Shown: positions 63,410-64,000 of the stretch, in pieces
Position numbering within the stretch: the first letter of the stretch is position 1
Layout of the letters: each line of letters begins with the position of its first letter
Source of the DNA: Gammaproteobacteria bacterium
GTDB taxonomy: Bacteria; Pseudomonadota; Gammaproteobacteria; Pseudomonadales; Azotimanducaceae
NCBI GenBank assembly: GCA_026707945.1
Contig: JAPOVV010000110.1
Location: forward strand, 310,001-374,000
DNA: 64,000 nucleotides
Direction: 5' to 3'
Notes under the pieces: generated by a model
What the model saw: only the letters and a program-made list of their open reading frames with translations
The model's database searches: none
What the model was told of the DNA's origin: nothing
Translations under genes and position numbers: made by a program

Positions 63410-64000
63410 TTAGTCGAAAGCCCAACCGTACCAGAGATTGTCGGGAGTAGATGTGACATCCTCTAAGACGTTACGTGTATCGACCCACCACTGGTACTTC
63501 GGTCCTGGACCAAATTCCAAATCGTCCACATAGCTCTCACCTGCGCGCTGATAATCGATGGGAGTAAGAATCCGGACGATTGGTTTGTCCGTTTCAGACG
63601 AATAGTTCACGCCTGCCGAGTGTATGAGACGTGGATGCCACCAGATTACATCCCCAGCAGATCCAGTGAATTCAACAGGGTGCGTATCACGGAGTAGCTG
63701 ATCGCGTTCCCGCGGATACGATTCGACTCGCTCACCGGTGATGGTACTACCACTAACGCGATCCCAGCTCATGTGCATTCTGTGATGAGAGCCTGGCCAG
63801 ACTGTGAAGCCACCGCACCTCGGTCCTACGTCACACAAGAGTACCATCGCAGACAATTGCGACGCCATATAGTCACCATGTGGATACATACGATCATGGG
63901 AGGTATCGGACGCGGGTAGGACTCCGTAGATTCCACGTACCCTCCGCACCGGTTTTATGCGTGCACCCAGAAACGCACTCGCGACTTTCATCATTCTCGG
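63410..64000 (-). CDS. phytanoyl-CoA dioxygenase-family protein, partial
   Basis: About 196 codons of the C-terminal part; the frame stays open to the window edge, so the start is outside. The Fe(II)/2-oxoglutarate dioxygenase ligands are visible: the H-x-D in MYPHGDYMASQL, the distal His in LIHSAGVN, and Arg in PIVRILTP for 2-oxoglutarate. The GGFTVWPGSHHRMH motif is characteristic of PhyH. Substrate unknown. Confidence 0.88.
   Translation of the reverse strand, partial: PRMMKVASAFLGARIKPVRRVRGIYGVLPASDTSHDRMYPHGDYMASQLSAMVLLCDVGPRCGGFTVWPGSHHRMHMSWDRVSGSTITGERVESYPRERDQLLRDTHPVEFTGSAGDVIWWHPRLIHSAGVNYSSETDKPIVRILTPIDYQRAGESYVDDLEFGPGPKYQWWVDTRNVLEDVTSTPDNLWYGWAFD

Overview
The window reads as a continuous chromosomal piece of a gammaproteobacterium. 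The evidence is gene order as well as gene content: prmA-purH-purD, coq7, rpe-gph-trpE, trpG-trpD-trpC, murU-amgK divergent from lptD-surA-ksgA-apaH, dapF-DUF484-xerC-HAD, and a TorF-type porin followed by glnK-amtB. Several islands are trimmed relative to well-known relatives: there is no dusB-fis between prmA and purH, no pdxA between surA and ksgA, no apaG before apaH, and trpE is separated from trpGDC. The load of acyl-CoA dehydrogenase, enoyl-CoA hydratases, luciferase-like oxidoreductases, TauD and PhyH dioxygenases, a GMC oxidoreductase and esterase-like hydrolases suggests an aerobic free-living heterotroph, perhaps aquatic; that last point is inference. I see no tRNA, rRNA, CRISPR array, insertion sequence or phage region, and no stretch above 300 bases without a gene.

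Layout: 1-7.1 kb holds a partial isopropylmalate/isocitrate dehydrogenase-like gene, a secreted unknown, prmA, purH, purD, an LLM oxidoreductase and coq7, then reverse-strand VOC and OsmC genes. 7.5-21.2 kb, on the reverse strand except for a PEBP-like gene, carries trpCDG, a lipase-like hydrolase, an acyl-CoA dehydrogenase, a very large beta-propeller/amidohydrolase protein, a voltage-gated cation channel coupled to trpE, then gph, rpe, murU and amgK. 21.2-30.7 kb is outer membrane biogenesis and RNA metabolism: lptD, surA, ksgA, apaH, cca, an orphan DNA methyltransferase, rph, yicC, gmk. 30.7-39.8 kb has a serine hydrolase, idi, an alpha/beta hydrolase, an MFS transporter, an LLM protein, a eukaryotic-type ileS and an enoyl-CoA hydratase. 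39.8-49.6 kb is a catabolic region that includes an NCS2 permease with an extra C-terminal domain. 49.7-52.7 kb is a nitrogen-scavenging block (sigma-54 promoter, porin, glnK, amtB, second PII gene). 52.8-64 kb has thrC, the HAD-xerC-DUF484-dapF-lysA operon, an APC permease, thioredoxin, a STAS protein, an SDR, a receiver-SpoIIE phosphatase and a partial PhyH dioxygenase.

The points that most deserve a second look are: (1) ksgA and the STAS gene both lack any ATG/GTG/TTG codon where homology puts the N-terminus, but both have an ATC or ATT codon with a well-placed Shine-Dalgarno sequence; (2) the NCS2 permease carries a C-terminal domain resembling an RsbW-type anti-sigma kinase, in a genome region that also encodes a STAS antagonist and a SpoIIE-type phosphatase; (3) the trpE-coupled ion channel has an unusually acidic selectivity filter; (4) ileS is of the eukaryotic-like type associated with mupirocin resistance; (5) the amgK and lptD start codons overlap on a single CATG.
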